Below are positions 61,770-64,000 of a stretch of DNA of 64,000 bases, piece by piece. Below the pieces are notes generated by a model. That model was not told the origin of the DNA and did not search any database. It was given only the letters and a program-made list of their open reading frames with translations. The translations under genes were made by a program, and so were the position numbers. Each line of letters starts with the position of its first letter. Within the stretch, counting starts at the first letter, position 1. Source of the stretch: Megalonaias nervosa (lineage: Eukaryota > Mollusca > Bivalvia > Unionida > Unionidae); assembly GCA_016617855.1 (NCBI GenBank), contig JAECUM010003646.1, positions 1 to 64,000 on the forward strand, written 5' to 3'.

Positions 61770-64000
61770 GTGTACATAAATGTATTTAAAATCAGTCTTT
61801 TTGTCCTCAAGGATTGATCACATAATTCAATTTAAATGAAATATCCAGTTTCGAAAATGAATTCATTTTGTTGGATACTTCTGTGAACGAGATGAAATTC
61901 ATCAACATGGCTTCAAATTTTAATATCTTTTAAAATTGTCATGGATAATAAGCTGAAAGCAACATAATCATTGAAAATACAGTTAGTATATAACTATTTC
62001 ACTATTCTGAAGCAAAAACATATGTGCTCTCCCCAACCATTTATTTGTATGTCATTCTGCGACACTGGTACCTGACAAAATGAAAGGAAAATTACAGCAA
62101 GTAAAATAAATAAAATGACATTTTCTTAAGAGAGTGACATAGAATGTTCTTCCTTAAAAATACAGCCCTGTGGGGTCAAATCATATACCACACTGAAATC
62201 TGAGGAGCTGCAAGAACTCTTTCATTGAAATCCAAGTCCTGTTGGATATGGACTCAACGAGTTCAACAACCCATACTATGAGAAGGAGTTGTATCAGATT
62301 TTGATTAGTGATAAACTCCTATAAAAAGATGGAAAAACCAATGGGATTGGTGAAGGTCAGATTTCTTCCAGCTCATTGAGAAAACCAAGATGATACAAAA
62401 GGGATAGGAGATCATTTCTGCCTTTGAGAAGAATATAACTTAGTAAATGTTTCTGGGAGATGTCATGCAAGTACATCACCATTGCTGCAGATGAAGATGA
62501 CACAATCCATGATTTTGGTAAAAACCAGTGGGCTGAATTTAGACAAAATGGAAGAACTCCAAACTAATAAACCTTGTCACAGCAAGCAAATAATGAAGTC
62601 CTGAATAAAATGACTGAGATTCTGGTTTTCGCACAATCTCCACTGTCCATTTGTAGTGACTTGTGAAGAATGTCATCCTTCTCCCAATCCGACAGTACAT
62701 CCATTAGAAGAGGAGAAAATAGATGAGGGGGATGGATAAATGTAAGCCAAAAAAACCTCTGAAATGATCTGGTTTACCCATAGTTCTAAGGAAATCTGAT
62801 GATCCAACAAGATTAGAATTGGGAATCTAGCGCCCACCAGTAGGCTGTCTGAGGGTGGCATACCCTGTAGGTCAACAAGAAGAGTTGGTTTCTTGCCCCC
62901 TCACCTCCCTCCAGTAAGGCTGCCTCCCAAACTGGTTTGGTGTTGCCTCCTGGCATTAGGTTGGGATCTGAAGCAACCCTCTGACCTAAAAGATTCATTT
63001 TCCATCACTCGCTTATCATACCTCTCCAGTGGCAGGATCAGATTAGTGTAAGACTATGGGATTACTCACTAGTTAGAGGAGCAATTCCTGAGCTGTTTGC
63101 ATTTCAAACTTCCTTAATTTTGCCCCCAAAGAGTAATGGCAAGCCAAAGAGCATCATCTGTGGTGCAAGGGCATGATGTGGCTTCAGCAATGTGGAATGC
63201 AAACATGGGTCACAGGTCAAGATTCAGTGGTAGTATGCACCTTCACCACAGAATCATATGCTGCCCTGTTATTGACCGGAACAATTCAGGCCATTGATGC
63301 CAAGGCACCCTAACTGCCCAATTTTTCAGGAAGTTGGAAAATTGCCAGTGAGGCCAAGTCTAACAAAGAAGACAACATTTCAAACCAGCTTTGATGTGGC
63401 GTGAAACACATTCTTCTAAAAAAGTGGGGCAGACATGTGGACCATCACTAAATTCTTATCAGAGCTGGGAGTACAGTATGGAATGTGTTGGAGTGTACTG
63501 TACCAGCATGACGATAACCTCCCTGGTAGTCGGCTTTTGGAAAAGAAAATCTTAGCCTTCCCCATATCACAGATTCTTCCAGACAGATAGTCATTAACCA
63601 CTCTGATCTTTGCTGAATGGGGAAGCAAATGGAAAGATGGAATCTTTTCCTCATTGTCAATATGTGTGGCCTTGATGCTAAACTAAGCTTGCTCCATGGT
63701 CAGATCTGAGTAAGGCTGTTGTTCAGGAGTATCTTCACACTCACTGTGTCTAATATCCTGTTCAGATTTATACCTTCATATCTGGATAAACCATTCCCAG
63801 TGGCACTGATGACACAATGTCATCATCTCTATATGTCATGGTAATTTCATTGTGGGCAAACTGTGAACCTAAGGTACAGATGGATAGTTTCCCAGAAGCA
63901 TGGTCAGCACAGCTGCTGGCCATGTAGAAGGTAGTCCAGATAGTGCCAGTACTGTCCATGCTGTGTACATGGCTGGACAGATGGATCTATCACTAAAAAA
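61770..64000. other. Unassigned DNA; degenerate minus-strand coding-like stretches after 62,600
   Basis: 61,770-62,600 is AT-rich with no exon recognised. From about 62,670 to 63,960 the base composition rises and several minus-strand frames (63,959-63,768, 63,660-63,416, 62,998-62,813, 62,861-62,673) follow one another with shifts, for example HNEITMTYRDDDIVSSVPLG and AKIRVVNDYLSGRICDMGKA. This looks like a decayed mobile-element protein lying in an intron of UBE4A. I do not recognise the family. Confidence 0.35.

Overview
The window is animal nuclear DNA, most likely from a mollusc or another lophotrochozoan. It is AT-rich and full of simple repeats and minisatellites. It carries introns with GT-AG splice sites, LINE and Ty3/Gypsy retroelements, and endogenous Polinton/Maverick (adintovirus-type) elements. 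The phylum is inferred from the repeat mix and is not proven by any single sequence. The only well-recognised host gene is the 3' end of a UBE4A-like ubiquitin chain-elongation factor (minus strand, three exons between 58.05 and 61.76 kb). One unrecognised host-like ORF lies at 35.3-36.1 kb.

Region 0-30 kb is a cluster of Polinton-derived DNA. The main element, copy C (16.2-27.6 kb, minus strand), reads in transcription order: the C-terminal part of a family B DNA polymerase; a BIR (IAP) gene; three small genes, two with an F-box-like motif; a membrane peptide gene; a small gene ending DDNQWRRI; a duplicated basic protein; a small virion-type protein with a Gly-Gly site; a proline-rich protein; a DDE integrase with a chromodomain; a membrane protein; a penton-type minor capsid protein; a small core/pVI-like protein; the double-jelly-roll major capsid protein; an unnamed protein; an adenain-like cysteine protease; and a small charged-helix gene. 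Most of these carry stops or frameshifts, so this is a fossil. A second, more decayed and internally deleted copy B (about 4.4-8.1 kb, plus strand) keeps a subset of the genes in the same order. A third end fragment, A, lies at 1-150.

Three copies of a small TATA-driven charged-helix gene, called X here (0.94-1.5, 10.3-10.9 and 28.3-28.8 kb), sit between these elements. Copies X1 and X3, fragment A and the terminal gene of copy C all end in a 16-nt hairpin that looks like the metazoan histone-mRNA 3' stem-loop. It is followed by a purine-rich GAAAAGA like the histone downstream element. X2 has lost the hairpin but keeps the purine block. This is the most unusual signal in the window.

12.7-16.05 kb is a decayed, 5'- and 3'-truncated LINE (APE endonuclease, RT, RNase H) next to copy C. 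A longer relative with its zinc-knuckle ORF1 is at 43.8-50.1 kb and contains an internal inverted segment in its RT. 53.15-55.95 kb is a decayed Ty3/Gypsy element in which integrase lies upstream of RT, the Gmr1-like order.

29-43 kb is mostly gene-poor DNA with microsatellites, minisatellites, fold-back sequences, a tRNA-like SINE head and a dispersed repeat family ending in an ACTG run. 58-62 kb is the UBE4A gene end. Its last intron holds a 48-bp minisatellite, a TTAGGG-bearing minisatellite and decayed copies of the 3' part of the U-box exon with its splice donor. 62-64 kb holds unassigned, probably repeat-derived DNA.
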